Positions 7,886 to 17,799 of a stretch of DNA of 64,000 nt are shown in pieces. Within the stretch, counting starts at the first letter, position 1. Each line of letters begins with the position of its first letter. The notes beneath the pieces were generated by a model. It saw only the letters and a program-made list of their open reading frames with translations. It did no database searches and was not told the DNA's origin. The stretch lies in contig NZ_BNBM01000007.1 of assembly GCF_014655715.1 (NCBI RefSeq), positions 186,001 to 250,000 on the forward strand. Direction: 5' to 3'. A program made the translations under genes and the position numbers. The stretch comes from Streptomyces lanatus (lineage in GTDB: Bacteria > Actinomycetota > Actinomycetes > Streptomycetales > Streptomycetaceae).

Positions 7886-8617
7886 CTAGAGCCGCACCAG
7901 AGTGTCGAGACCCTCGTGCCCGACGCCGGGCGCGCTGAGGGCGAGCCAGCCGCAGCCGCTCATGCGGGTGGAGGCGCCGATCTTGCCGGGATCGACCGAC
8001 AACCGACCACACGCATCGGCGGCCCCCGCCGTGCCTTCATTCGGCTCGGCATGGTCGAACCGCGGATCGAAGTGCTTGTCGTTGATGCGGAGTTCTTCCC
8101 AGGGAAGCGGTTCGCCGGTCCACTCGGGATCGCTCTCCGCCGCGTAACGCCGACGGATCCGGCCCTTCTCGGCGACCACCCAGATGTCCGAGCCCCCCGC
8201 CGAATCCTCGTAGAACATCTGCGCGACCCCGCAGGAGGCGCTCAGCCGTTCCACCGCGCCCATCCAGTCGTCCCAGTCGATACCGACCAGATCGACCAGA
8301 TTGCCGAAGATCAGCCGCCAACCGTCCAGTTCGGGCGTGATGAAGGTGGGCAGAGCCCCGCGACGCCACGGCAGCTCCTCGACCTCGGAGCCCTCGTCCA
8401 GCGAAACGGGGAACCGATCATGCAGGCCGAGCGCGCCGAAGAGACCTTCGTACGTCTCACCGGGCACCGCGTACCACCAGCCGCGAGGATCCAGGGGGAA
8501 GGGTTCATCGTCACTGGCCTTGAGGCAGGCTCGCCGCTCCAGCAGCTTCCTGTCGCGCGCGTCGAGGCGGTCCGTCAAACCCGTGGCGATCAGGTCGCCC
8601 AGCCTGCCGTTGGTCAC
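7886..8617 (-). CDS. Hypothetical protein of unknown function
   Basis: 243 residues, soluble, no signal peptide. The sequence is rich in Trp and acidic residues (GWWYAVPGETYEGLFGALGL, LVGIDWDDWMGAVERL), and the composition and alternating pattern resemble SUKH/SMI1-like or immunity-type proteins, but I cannot place it in a family. It stands alone between the zinc-ribbon gene and the TetR gene, all on the minus strand, with no partner toxin visible. The function is not assigned. Confidence 0.65.
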   Translation of the reverse strand: MTNGRLGDLIATGLTDRLDARDRKLLERRACLKASDDEPFPLDPRGWWYAVPGETYEGLFGALGLHDRFPVSLDEGSEVEELPWRRGALPTFITPELDGWRLIFGNLVDLVGIDWDDWMGAVERLSASCGVAQMFYEDSAGGSDIWVVAEKGRIRRRYAAESDPEWTGEPLPWEELRINDKHFDPRFDHAEPNEGTAGAADACGRLSVDPGKIGASTRMSGCGWLALSAPGVGHEGLDTLVRL

Positions 8618-8689
8618 ACCGGTGATCCTATGCAGCCTGTTGGAGCGTCGAGACCTGGATTCGGTGTCCGTCCTGCGGGCGGGGCCGGA

Positions 8690-9349
8690 TCAGATGCCGC
8701 GCTCGATCGAGTCCATGAGGCGTTGTCCGGCCTCGTCGACCTGTACCGGAAGCAGGCCGCGCAGGGGACCGTCGATGAGGAGTACGGCCAGGCCGTGCAC
8801 GGCGGACCAGACGAAGTACTCGGCACCGGGGCGGCGTTCGGCGGGCAGGGCGCCGCTCTCGACGAGGTCGTCGAGGGCCGCGCCCAGAAGCTGGAACGCG
8901 CTCAGGCCGCCGGGGCCGTATGCGGATTCGTTCTCGGCGGTGGTGGTACCGGTGGCGGTGTCGGTCATGTCGCTGGTGGAGAACGCGGCGCGGAACAGCC
9001 CCGGTTCGGCCTGGGCGAACCGCAGATAGCCAGCGGCGAGGGCGCGGATGCGGTCGCGGGCGGACTCGACCGGGTCGTCGGCCGGTGGCAGGGCGGCCAG
9101 CTCCGTCTCCATGGCGGCGGCCAGTTGGGCCAGCGCGGCCTGGCGGATGGCGCGCAGCAGGGCGTTGCGGTCGGCGAAGTGGCGGTAGGCGGCGTTGGGG
9201 ACGACGCCCACCCGCCGGGTGACCTCGCGCAGGACCACCGCGTTCGGCCCGCCGTCACGGACCAGTTCGAGCCCGGCCTGGATCAGCGCGTTCCGCAGAT
9301 CGCCGTGCCGGTAGGTGTCGCGCTTCCTCGCGCCGGCCCTGGAAGTCAT
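8690..9349 (-). CDS. TetR family regulator of the adjacent ABC exporter
   Basis: About 219 residues. The TetR helix-turn-helix is at about 10-55, with LREVTRRVGVVPNAAYRHFADRNALLRAI; the C-terminal ligand domain has FVWSAVHGLAVLLIDGPL, the WHG-type pattern. ATG 9349 (MTSRAG) is preceded by AAGGAG. It is divergent from the ABC exporter at 9507. Two related 17-base palindromes, at 9362-9378 and 9438-9454, lie in the gap, so it most likely represses itself and the exporter until a substrate drug or lipid binds. Confidence 0.9.
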   Translation of the reverse strand: MTSRAGARKRDTYRHGDLRNALIQAGLELVRDGGPNAVVLREVTRRVGVVPNAAYRHFADRNALLRAIRQAALAQLAAAMETELAALPPADDPVESARDRIRALAAGYLRFAQAEPGLFRAAFSTSDMTDTATGTTTAENESAYGPGGLSAFQLLGAALDDLVESGALPAERRPGAEYFVWSAVHGLAVLLIDGPLRGLLPVQVDEAGQRLMDSIERGI

Positions 9350-9361
9350 CACCACTCCTTT

Positions 9362-9454
9362 TGTGGACGGCGTCCACATAGCTGTGTAACCTGCGAAGCG
9401 CCCGCCTCCACATCATGGCGCCCTCGCGGCGCGTCAATGTGGACATCGTACACA
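9362..9454. promoter_or_regulatory. TetR operators O1 (9362-9378) and O2 (9438-9454)
   Basis: O1 is TGTGGACG-G-CGTCCACA, a perfect palindrome with 8-base arms, 13 bases ahead of the tetR start. O2 is TGTGGACA-T-CGTACACA, same length with 6 of 8 arm positions paired, 53 bases ahead of the ABC ATPase start. Their 76-base separation and positions next to each start suit repression of both directions by the TetR protein. Confidence 0.75.
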
Positions 9455-9472
9455 AGGTGTTCGGACCTGCAG

Positions 9473-9502
9473 TGATCGAGGATGATCGAGGACGATCGAG
9501 GA
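9473..9502 (+). repeat. Three tandem 10-base repeats NGATCGAGGA in the leader of the ABC ATPase gene
   Basis: The unit NGATCGAGGA occurs three times in a row immediately before the ATG at 9507. Each unit contains a GAGGA Shine-Dalgarno core; only the last is within usual range of the start codon. Copy number could vary by slippage. Confidence 0.7.
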
Positions 9503-9506
9503 TTCC

Positions 9507-10246
<740 letters not shown>

Positions 10247-10253
<7 letters not shown>

Positions 10254-12760
10254 CGGTGGCTTTCCAGACGCTGCGGGGCCGCTGGGTGTCGTTCCTCGGC
10301 ACCGTGGTGGCGCTGGTACTCGGGGTCGCCCAGGTCGCGGCCATGGGCCTGCTGCTGACGGCCGTACGCGATCTGCCGGACCGGCCCGCGGAGCGATTCG
10401 CAGACGCCCCGGCCGTGGTGATGCCCTACGACCCGAACTGGAATCCCGCCCACCACGACTTGGGCGTACGCTCATTGCCGCAGGCCAAGGGCGTATCGCA
10501 GGACCTGCTGCGCAAGGTCTCCGGCACCGGCGGCACCGTGGTGGACCGGGCCTTCCACGCCCAGCTCGAAGGCGGCCCCAAGGACCAGGTCGGGCATCCC
10601 TGGCCGGTGGCGGGGTTCGGCGGGTACGCGTTGCGGGACGGCCGTGCGCCCGCCTCCGACAGAGAGATCGTCGTCCCCTCGGATCAGGCGCGGACCGGCG
10701 ACAAGGTGACGGTGCTGACCGCCGCGGGCGTCGGAACGTACACGGTGAGCGGCACCGTCTCCCCGGTCGGCTGGGAGAACGCGGTCTTCTTCACCGACCC
10801 CGAAGCCGCGCGCCTCGCCCCACGGATCAACGCTCTGGTGGCACTCGGCCCGATCGAAGAGGTCCGCAAGGCAGTCCGCACGGCAGCCGGCAAGGACGCC
10901 GAGGTGCTCACCGGGCACAACCGTCACAAGGCCGACGCCAGCGAGGCCCGCGACCGAGAGGCGCTGGACAACACCATCACCCTCGTGCCGGTGATGGCCA
11001 GTGTGGCGGGCACGACGGCGGTGTTCGTGGTGGCCTCCACCTTCGCCTTCGCGGTGATCCAGCGCCGCCGCGAGATCGCCCTGCTCCGCACCGTGGGCGC
11101 CACCCCGCGACAGGTGCGCCGGATGATACGGAACGAGGCACTGCTGGTCAGCGGTTCCGCGTCGGCGGTGGGGACGGTACTCGGCCTGCTCGGCGCGCAG
11201 TTGCTCGCCGACATGCTGATCGGGCTGGACATCTCCCCACCTTGGTTCCGCATCGAACCCTCACTGCACTGGACAGTCCTGGCGCCGCTGGCCGCCGCCT
11301 TCCTCACCGGCGTCCTGGTGGCCCTCTGCGGGGTGACCGTCGCCGCACGCCGAGCCGGCCGTATCCGCCCCGTCGAGGCGCTGCGCGAGGCGGCGGTCGA
11401 CGACTCCGGCATGACCCCCGGCCGACTCCTGCTCGGCGTCACGGGCCTGGTCGGCGCCGCCGGGCTGACCGCCTGGATCGCACTCGGCAACCCGGCCCTG
11501 GTCCTCTCGCCCAGCGCCTACGCCCTCGCGCTGCTGGTTCCGGTCCTGACCGCCGCCGTACTCGCACCGCTGGCTGTCGGACCGTTCACCCGGCTGCTGA
11601 TGCGGCCGCTGCGCCACGTCTCGGGCCCCATCGCCATGCTCGTACGGGAGAGCGTACGGACCTCCCGGCGACGCACCGCCGCCACGGCAGCCCCCATCCT
11701 GCTCACGGTCGGCCTGACCTTCTCCCTCCTGTCCGCCACCGCCGCACTCGGCACGGCACGCGACAACGGACTGCGGAACCAGGTGAGTTCGGACTACGCA
11801 CTCGCCCCCGACGGCACGCCGGGCATCAGCCCGCAGGTCGTCGAGAAGGTCTCCCGTATCGAGGGTGTACAGGTCGCGGCCCCCATCCTCACCACGATCT
11901 ACATTCAGGACGAAGGCCGGCTGGAGGTGAACGACGGGCTCGTCGTGGACGGCGACGCCGCCCTGAAGCGGATGATGAACCTGAAGGTGGTCGAGGGTTC
12001 GTTGGACGCCATGGACGACAACAGCACGGTCGTGCCCGATGTATGGGGCAAGCACGCCGGCTCGAAGCTCAAGGCCCTGATGGCCGACGGCACAGAGACC
12101 AGCCTGCGCATCGCGGCCACTTACCACGCCGTGCGCGGCGAGGACGCCGCGTATCTGCCCCAGCGTTTCGCCGGGACCGCCGCGTACGCCCGCGACGGAC
12201 TCGCAAGACGCGCCTACATCTCACTCGACTCCGGCACCGACCCCGCCACCGCGACCACGGCCATCCGCAAGGCGGTCGCCGGAACCGGAGCACGCTTCAT
12301 CACCAAGGGCCAGTTGGCCGCCTCGGAGAGCGCGCACACCCGCCACCTGACCGAGGTGCGACAGCGCTCCATCACCGTGATCGTCGTGACGTTCTGCTTC
12401 ATCGCCATCCTGAACACCCTGCTGATGTCGACCACCGACCGACGCCGCGACGTGGCGGTCCTCCGCATGACCGGAGCCACCCCGACCCAGGTCATACGCT
12501 TCTTCATCGCCGAATCGCTCCTGGTGACGGCGATCGGGGTGACCCTGGCAGCGATCGCGACCGCACTCAACCTCACCGCCCTGTGGGCCGCACTGCACGA
12601 CCTGTTCGGCACGCCGCCCAGCAGGGTGCCCCACACAGTGATCGCGACTATCACCGCCACCACGGCCATATCCACACTGCTCGCCCTGATCGGAACGGTG
12701 CTGCCGGTGATCAAGGCACTGCGCGCCAGGACGGTGCAGCTGGCCGGTATCCGCGACTAG
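10247..12760 (+). CDS. FtsX-like ABC transporter permease
   Basis: About 837 residues with the usual arrangement: an N-terminal helix ([21 protein letters not shown]), a large extracytoplasmic domain, a first three-helix FtsX domain near residues 245-380 ([23 protein letters not shown]), two middle helices, a second external domain, and a second FtsX domain at the C-terminus ([23 protein letters not shown]). GTG 10247 overlaps the ATPase stop; a GTG at 10256 is also possible. With the ATPase it forms an exporter, likely for a peptide, lipid or antibiotic, under TetR control. Confidence 0.93.
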
Positions 12761-12776
12761 CGGCTGTAGTAGCTGG

Positions 12777-12806
12777 GGGGGCCTGAGTATTCCTACTCAG
12801 GCCCCC
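12777..12806 (+). terminator. Stem-loop terminator after the ABC permease
   Basis: A perfect 13-base stem with loop TTCC: left arm 12777-12789, right arm 12794-12806. It begins 16 bases after the permease stop. There is no T tract, as is common in Streptomyces. Confidence 0.85.
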
Positions 12807-12833
12807 AACCCCCGTTCAAGGAACTCTGTATGC

Positions 12834-13289
12834 ATGACCACGCCCTACGCAGAACCCCGGCCGCCCATGGCGCCCCGCATATCCGGAGCAGCTGCCACCG
12901 GCGCGGTACTGACCCTCGGCGCCGACCGCTTCCTCTCCTGGGTCGGGCACCAGAACACCCAGGCCTGCGAGACAACAGACGGCCTCTGCTTCACCTGGTG
13001 GGACCTGACCGCCATCCCCCTCATATTCACGACAGCACTGATCACTCTGATCGTCATCTACAAACAACTGGGCATCAGACCACGCCTCGCAGTCATCCCC
13101 CCGACGATCCTGCTGGCCCCATTCCCTCTCACGGCCGCGGAGGCGACCGCCGGCTGGTGGGCCGCGATCATCACGGGCGGGGCGTGGGCATCGTTGCTGG
13201 CTCTGGGGGCGTGGAGCCGGTACAGGATTCTGGGGCTGTCTGGGGCGGGGGCGGTGTTGCTGGCGTCGTTTGGGGTCTTGTACGGCTGA
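12834..13289 (+). CDS. Small integral membrane protein, hypothetical
   Basis: 151 residues with four predicted membrane segments: near 17-35, 60-77 (IPLIFTTALITLIVIY), 84-101 (LAVIPPTILLAPFPLTAA) and 107-150 in two parts. A pair of cysteines (CETTDGLC) lies in the first external loop. I do not recognise a family. It follows the terminator of the ABC operon and appears to be its own unit. Confidence 0.6.
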   Translation: MTTPYAEPRPPMAPRISGAAATGAVLTLGADRFLSWVGHQNTQACETTDGLCFTWWDLTAIPLIFTTALITLIVIYKQLGIRPRLAVIPPTILLAPFPLTAAEATAGWWAAIITGGAWASLLALGAWSRYRILGLSGAGAVLLASFGVLYG

Positions 13290-13335
13290 TTGCCTGGCGG
13301 CGCTTTACCCTGCTCCGACGGCCATCCCTGACGTG

Positions 13336-13357
13336 CCACCGGCGGGATTCGAACTCA
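13336..13357 (-). repeat. tRNA 3'-end-like remnant
   Basis: The minus strand carries TTCGAATCCCGCCGGTGGCA, which has the T-loop and acceptor 3' strand form of a tRNA, but no matching 5' T-stem arm, anticodon or D arm. It may be an old attachment-site scar; it is not the same sequence as the tRNA-Arg copies further right. Confidence 0.35.
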
Positions 13358-13600
13358 CCCCGCAGCTCCAGAGGGCCCGGCAACCGCCCCAGAGATCTGT
13401 CGCGCCAACTCCTCCACGACCTGGGGCACGACGCGTTGAGCGCCCTCGTCTCGCAGTGCTTCGGCGAGTGCCTGATGGACCGCTGCGTACGGCTGCCCTG
13501 CATGTGAGGCGCGGGTCCGGCTGACCGCCCGCTCGATCTTCGCGAGGTGAGCTGCCACGATCGGCATCGCCTTGTCGTACTCGCTGGGGTCCACGGCCAT
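13355..13600 (-). CDS. Small hypothetical helical protein
   Basis: 81 residues, MAVDPSEYDKAMPIVAAHLAK at the start, alpha-helical and amphipathic, no membrane segment. I recall similar small proteins in many Streptomyces, but no function. Its C-terminus (AGPSGAAG) runs into the tRNA-like remnant at 13336-13357, so the original end may have been changed by an integration event. No good ribosome site precedes the ATG, which lowers confidence. Confidence 0.45.
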   Translation of the reverse strand: MAVDPSEYDKAMPIVAAHLAKIERAVSRTRASHAGQPYAAVHQALAEALRDEGAQRVVPQVVEELARQISGAVAGPSGAAG

Positions 13601-13845
13601 GGGCCAAGTCGATCAGCGCCCATAGATCGAGTCAAGGCAGGCACCGAGCCATCAGCTTGGGAAGCTGCGGGTATTTGGGGCTGGTTCGGGGGCTGATCTG
13701 GGCGAACGGTAGTGATGCGCCTCGTCGGGCTCGGTTGCTTTCACCGTGCTTCCCCGCTGTTCCCCGCTCGTTCTGGTGCGCTTGTGGTGCGCCCTTTTGA
13801 AGGTGTGGAGGCAGGGGTGTCCGTGCCTCGTGTCATGATCCTCGG

Positions 13846-14568
13846 GTGCTGCAGATCCCGGGATATGAAGGCGGTCCTTTGATCGAGGGGAGCGCCTATC
13901 TGGAGGACCCCTTGTTCTGGCCGGTGCACCTGGGTACCTGTTTGCGTGGCGAAGACGCTCAGCGGGCTGCGTTCGGTGCGGACTGGGATGCGGCCATGGA
14001 GCTGTACCGTGCACTGTCCGCCGACCATGAGTGGCCGGTGTTCAGCGTGCCTCTGCGTTCGGGCCACACCATCTATGTCGTCTACCGCAACTTCGACGGG
14101 GAGCAAGGGGTGGATTACCTGATACATCACCCGGCGTGGCCCGCGGCGGAAATCCTCGCAGTGGACGACGGCCACTTCATGGGGCCCGGCACGGCCTGGC
14201 AGGAACTGCTGTCCGTTGCTCGGCAGCAGGGGCCAACGGGAGTTGGCGCTGCCGACGCTCGCCTGCTGCTGCTCTTCCCAACCCTCGGTGATGCGCGAAT
14301 CCCCGACGACGCGGCTGCTCCCCTCACTGCCGCGCTCGCCGCGCTCACCTCGATTGAAGAGCCCGCCGAAGTAGCGGGGATGCTCCTGGAGAACCAGGGT
14401 CAGTGGGAGCCTGCCCACTGGAGGCCGGCAGACGCCGTCTGGATCAACGACGGCGGGCACTCCTACCGAAACCCGGACAACGCCTTCGCTCTGCCGGAGG
14501 GGCGCCTGCGGGAGATCAGCAACGCTTTGAACGGCGAGGAGCGACGGCCGAACCGGGTATCCGACTGA
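13846..14568 (+). CDS. Hypothetical soluble protein
   Basis: 240 residues from GTG 13846, a weakly supported start because no clear ribosome site precedes it. It is acidic, Trp-rich and without membrane segments: ALSADHEWPVFSVPL, HTIYVVYRNFDGEQG and a central DDGHFMGPG. It ends in a basic tail (NGEERRPNRVSD). I cannot name the family; the style resembles Streptomyces proteins from polymorphic-toxin immunity clusters, but no toxin gene is nearby. Convergent with the MFS gene that ends at 14662. Confidence 0.6.
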   Translation: MLQIPGYEGGPLIEGSAYLEDPLFWPVHLGTCLRGEDAQRAAFGADWDAAMELYRALSADHEWPVFSVPLRSGHTIYVVYRNFDGEQGVDYLIHHPAWPAAEILAVDDGHFMGPGTAWQELLSVARQQGPTGVGAADARLLLLFPTLGDARIPDDAAAPLTAALAALTSIEEPAEVAGMLLENQGQWEPAHWRPADAVWINDGGHSYRNPDNAFALPEGRLREISNALNGEERRPNRVSD

Positions 14569-14661
14569 AGCTCTGAGCTGCCTGATGGCCCCAACGTGCT
14601 CGTTGTCAGCCTGCGGCGACCGTGTCCTCAGCCGACCTGCGCATCGCGATGATCCGCGCGA

Positions 14662-15930
14662 TCACTCCGGTTTGGCCGTGATCACCGCTGTCTCTCCCGG
14701 CGCCGCGACGCTTGCCGTGCCGTCGGCCGTGACGAAGGGTTCCTGACCGGGCTGCCGTGGGCCGACGCATGCGAGGGTGAGCGTGGCGGTCACGGCCAGG
14801 ACGACAACGGCGGCTCCCGAGAGCAGGAAGGCGTTTTCGACTCCGGCGAGGGTGATGGCGGTCGAGGCCACAAAGGGGGAGATCGCCAGGGCTCCCGCCA
14901 CCCCGGCCTCCCACAGGCCGAGCGCCTTCGCCAGATGATGGCTCGGTATGCGCTGCTGCACCAGTGCGATCAAGGGAATGTCCGTGAGGGCCGACGCCAG
15001 CCCCGTGGCGGTCAGGAGAACCGCCGCCACAGCAGGGGAGGTGACCGTTCCCAGCGGAGCCCGGAAGATCCCGAGCAGGGCCCACGCCAGCACCGCGGCC
15101 AGTGCGAGTCTGCGGATGCGCAGGCCGGCCAGGAGCAGGGCGCCCACCACTTCGGCGACCCCGGCGACGCCGAGCAGCAGGCCGTATTGGCCACCCTGCC
15201 CCACGACCGCGACCAGCCCGACGGTCAGGAAACCGTTGGTCAGGGCGAGGGCGAGCACGAAGGTCACGATGACCACGAGTACATCGGGAGCGGCCCGCAC
15301 TGCCCTGAGCCCGGCGCTGAGATCGGACCACAGCCCGGTCTGACCGCCGGCCGGGGCGGGGCGGGTCACGCGGATGGCTGCCACGGCGACCGCCGAGCCC
15401 AGGAAGGTCAGCCCGTTCACCACCAGCACCGACTGCAGCGAGCCGAAGGCCAGCAGCGGCGCGAGCATGAGCGGGCCGACGAAGAAGGCGGCCCGGAAGG
15501 CGACTTGCAGCAGCCCGTTGGCCTGCTGGAGGCGCTCGTCCGGCACGATCTGCGGGACGATGGCGTTGCGGGCCGGGGCGAACGGGGCGCCGATCAGCGC
15601 CAGCAGCGCCGTGGTCGCCACGAGCAGGGGCAGGTTCAGCAGGTCGAGGGCGAGCAGGACCGAAGCCACGGCCACCACGGCGACCCGGGCCAGGTCGGTG
15701 GCGATCATCAGCTTCCGGCGGTCGCGGCGGTCGGCGTACGAGGCGACGACGAAGGTGGCCACGAACGCGGGCGCGAACGCGGAGACGCTGACCAGGGCGA
15801 CGGCCGTGGGGTCCTTCGTCAGTGACCAGGCCAGCCAGGCGGTCGCGGCGGTGTACAGGCCGTCGCCGAAGCGTGAGATGCCCTGACCGGCGAAGAGAAG
15901 CAGGAAGTTGCGGTCCTTCAGCAGTGACAT
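14662..15930 (-). CDS. MFS transporter (12-TM, DHA3-like exporter)
   Basis: 422 residues with the 12-helix major facilitator pattern. The N-terminus FLLLFAGQGISRFGDGLYTAATAW and the loop 2-3 motif YADRRDRRKLM are typical of the MFS_3/DHA3 exporter group. It lies 52 bases downstream of the ArsR-type regulator gene on the same strand, with an ATTAG-N8-CTAAT inverted repeat in between, so regulator and pump form a unit. The substrate is probably a drug or metabolite; this is inference. Confidence 0.88.
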   Translation of the reverse strand: MSLLKDRNFLLLFAGQGISRFGDGLYTAATAWLAWSLTKDPTAVALVSVSAFAPAFVATFVVASYADRRDRRKLMIATDLARVAVVAVASVLLALDLLNLPLLVATTALLALIGAPFAPARNAIVPQIVPDERLQQANGLLQVAFRAAFFVGPLMLAPLLAFGSLQSVLVVNGLTFLGSAVAVAAIRVTRPAPAGGQTGLWSDLSAGLRAVRAAPDVLVVIVTFVLALALTNGFLTVGLVAVVGQGGQYGLLLGVAGVAEVVGALLLAGLRIRRLALAAVLAWALLGIFRAPLGTVTSPAVAAVLLTATGLASALTDIPLIALVQQRIPSHHLAKALGLWEAGVAGALAISPFVASTAITLAGVENAFLLSGAAVVVLAVTATLTLACVGPRQPGQEPFVTADGTASVAAPGETAVITAKPE

Positions 15931-15969
15931 GCGGCCACTGTCGGGTTCCGTCGGGGGCCTGATCCACTT

Positions 15970-15987
15970 ATTAGGCAGATGGCTAAT
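15970..15987. promoter_or_regulatory. Inverted repeat ATTAG-N8-CTAAT between regulator and MFS gene
   Basis: The left arm is at 15970-15974 and the right arm at 15983-15987, the latter containing the stop codon of the regulator. The site is 40 bases upstream of the MFS start and is a candidate operator for the ArsR-type protein. Confidence 0.5.
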
Positions 15988-17107
15988 CAGTCACATCAGT
16001 CGCCTCGCCGTCGCCGTGCAGGAAGCTTTCCAGGCTGGGGGTCAGGCCCGCCACCTGTCCGGGCGCGAGCCGGTACAGGACGTAGTAGCCCTCGCGGCGG
16101 CGCTCCAGCAGGCCCGCGTCCGCCAGCACCCGCAGGTGCTTGGACAGGGCGGCCTCGCTGACGCCGACGAGCGGGGCCAACTCCTGGGTGCTGCGCGGGC
16201 GTTCGGCGAGCAGTCGCAGGGCGCGCAGCCGGGTGTCGTCGGCGAGCGCGCGGAGTGTGCCGACGAGCCTGGTCGGCGGAATCCGCGGGCGGGCTTCCCG
16301 GACGATCGAGGAGACGGGGAAGACGAGCCCGAGGGGCCACGGACCGTCGCAGTTGACGCGTACGTGCGGCCACACGTAGGCGCTGGGGGCGAGGACGAGT
16401 GTGTCGTCCGGGCCGATGGCGACCTCGTGGTCGTGCGGTCGCTCCAGCCAGAAGCGTTCGGCCTGCGGATCGCTGCGCACCTCCGGCCACAGGCCGCGGA
16501 GCATCCCGTACAGGCCGCGCTGCTCGATCTGGTGTCCGGCCTCGCTGACGCCGGCGGCGAGTTCGGGTTCGAGCCGTGCCCATTCCTCCTGGAATGCCTC
16601 CCGCCAGTAGCGCTCCAGCATGCTCAGGAACCGTTCGAGCAGCGCGCGGGGGTCGTCGAGGAGCATCGCGGCCATCGCTTCGTCGCTTTCCCGTGCGACT
16701 CGCTCCCGCAACTGGCCGCGTACCTCCGGTCCGTCCAGCACGTGCGGATCCCTGCCCTCGCCACCGCCCGGCCAGGGTGTGAGCAGGGGGACGGCGAACT
16801 CCAGGCGGACCAGCTCCGGATCCGCCCCGCGCAAGCCGGCCATTTCTTCTGCGAAGTCCGCCAGTCCGCCGGTCGGCTGCGGAAAGAGGAACTCGGGGAA
16901 GTACGAGCGCACCGCGTACGAGAATGCCTCGATCTCCCGCTTCAGCGCCGGGGACAGCTTGCGCATCGCACGCACCCAGCCGTGCTGGACGGGGTGGTGC
17001 TTGGGCTCCACCAGCACATGGAGACTCAGTACGGCTTCCATCGTCGGCGAGTAGGCGAACCCCACCCGCTCCGCACCGCCGGCAGGGACCCGGAACACGA
17101 TCGTCAT
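15983..17107 (-). CDS. ArsR-type winged-helix regulator with large N-terminal domain (DUF5937 type)
   Basis: 374 residues. The first 260 form a large domain seen in Streptomyces regulators next to MFS pumps (RVGFAYSPTMEAVLSLHVL, then PKHHPVQHGWVRAM). The C-terminus is an ArsR winged helix: LRALRLLAERPRSTQELAPLVGVSEAALSKHLRVLADAGLLERRREGYYVLYRL. No CxC metal site is seen in the recognition helix, so it probably senses an organic ligand. It is upstream of the MFS gene on the same strand. Confidence 0.85.
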   Translation of the reverse strand: MTIVFRVPAGGAERVGFAYSPTMEAVLSLHVLVEPKHHPVQHGWVRAMRKLSPALKREIEAFSYAVRSYFPEFLFPQPTGGLADFAEEMAGLRGADPELVRLEFAVPLLTPWPGGGEGRDPHVLDGPEVRGQLRERVARESDEAMAAMLLDDPRALLERFLSMLERYWREAFQEEWARLEPELAAGVSEAGHQIEQRGLYGMLRGLWPEVRSDPQAERFWLERPHDHEVAIGPDDTLVLAPSAYVWPHVRVNCDGPWPLGLVFPVSSIVREARPRIPPTRLVGTLRALADDTRLRALRLLAERPRSTQELAPLVGVSEAALSKHLRVLADAGLLERRREGYYVLYRLAPGQVAGLTPSLESFLHGDGEATDVTD

Positions 17108-17175
17108 GACCCGTCATCCTTGCCTCACGGCATCCGCGACGGGAGCCGCGCCGCGCCGCGTTCTCGGCCTTCGGC

Positions 17176-17790
17176 CTACCCCGATGCCGTGAGCGTGTGC
17201 AGGACGGCGTCGGCCATGGCGCGTTCGCCGCGCTCGCCTGGGTGGACGGCGGCCGCGTCGCTGTCGGTGAAGAGGGGTTCGATCCAGCGGGTGCCCGCGT
17301 CCGCGCAGGCATCGTGACCCTCGAAGGGCGTGCAGGTGTCGACGTAGTGGGCTCCAGCGGCTTCGGCGCGCTGCTTCAGAATCGCGTTGAGCTGTCCTCC
17401 TGCTCGCGAAAGTACGTCATGTCGCCGGGCGCGATGGGCAGTTCGCGGCCGCACTCGTCGATGCCGGAGGGCAGGATCACGGGGTGGCCGACGACGTAGC
17501 TCTCTGCCTCGGGCGCGCGGCGCTCAACCTCCTCCAGCACGGCGGAGAGCTTTTCGCCGGGTCTGCTTGATCTTGTGCTGCACCTCGTCGGTGCCGCTGT
17601 AGCTGACGTACTGCCGCTCGCAGGGGCGGTCCTCGGGGATGTACTTGCTGATGCCCAGGGCCTGATACGCCACTCCCATCATGACGCTCCGTCTGATCAG
17701 CGAGGCGAAGCCGCTGTCGTTGCCGCCGATCCCGAGGGTGACCAGCCGGAGCTGGCCCGCGCGACGATCAGTACCACGAACGAGTGATCA
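17176..17790 (-). pseudogene. Decayed SGNH/GDSL-type secreted hydrolase
   Basis: The minus strand can be read, with at least two frame changes, as a Streptomyces secreted SGNH hydrolase: VTLGIGGNDSGFASLIRR near the 5' side, then CERQYVSYSGTDEVQHKIKQTR, then YVVGHPVILPSGIDECGREL, and finally GGQLNAILKQRAEAAGAHYVDT with the C-terminal end. The N-terminus including the GDS serine block is gone; the sequence breaks near 17775 where unrelated DNA begins. It cannot give a functional enzyme. The break coincides with the group II intron tail. Confidence 0.75.
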
Positions 17791-17799
17791 CGAACCGAG

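Noticed and set aside
13336-13357. A possible fourth copy of the tRNA-Arg att site
   Set aside because: Only the T-loop core is shared with tRNA-Arg; the acceptor strand and flanks differ, so it belongs to a different tRNA or is coincidental.
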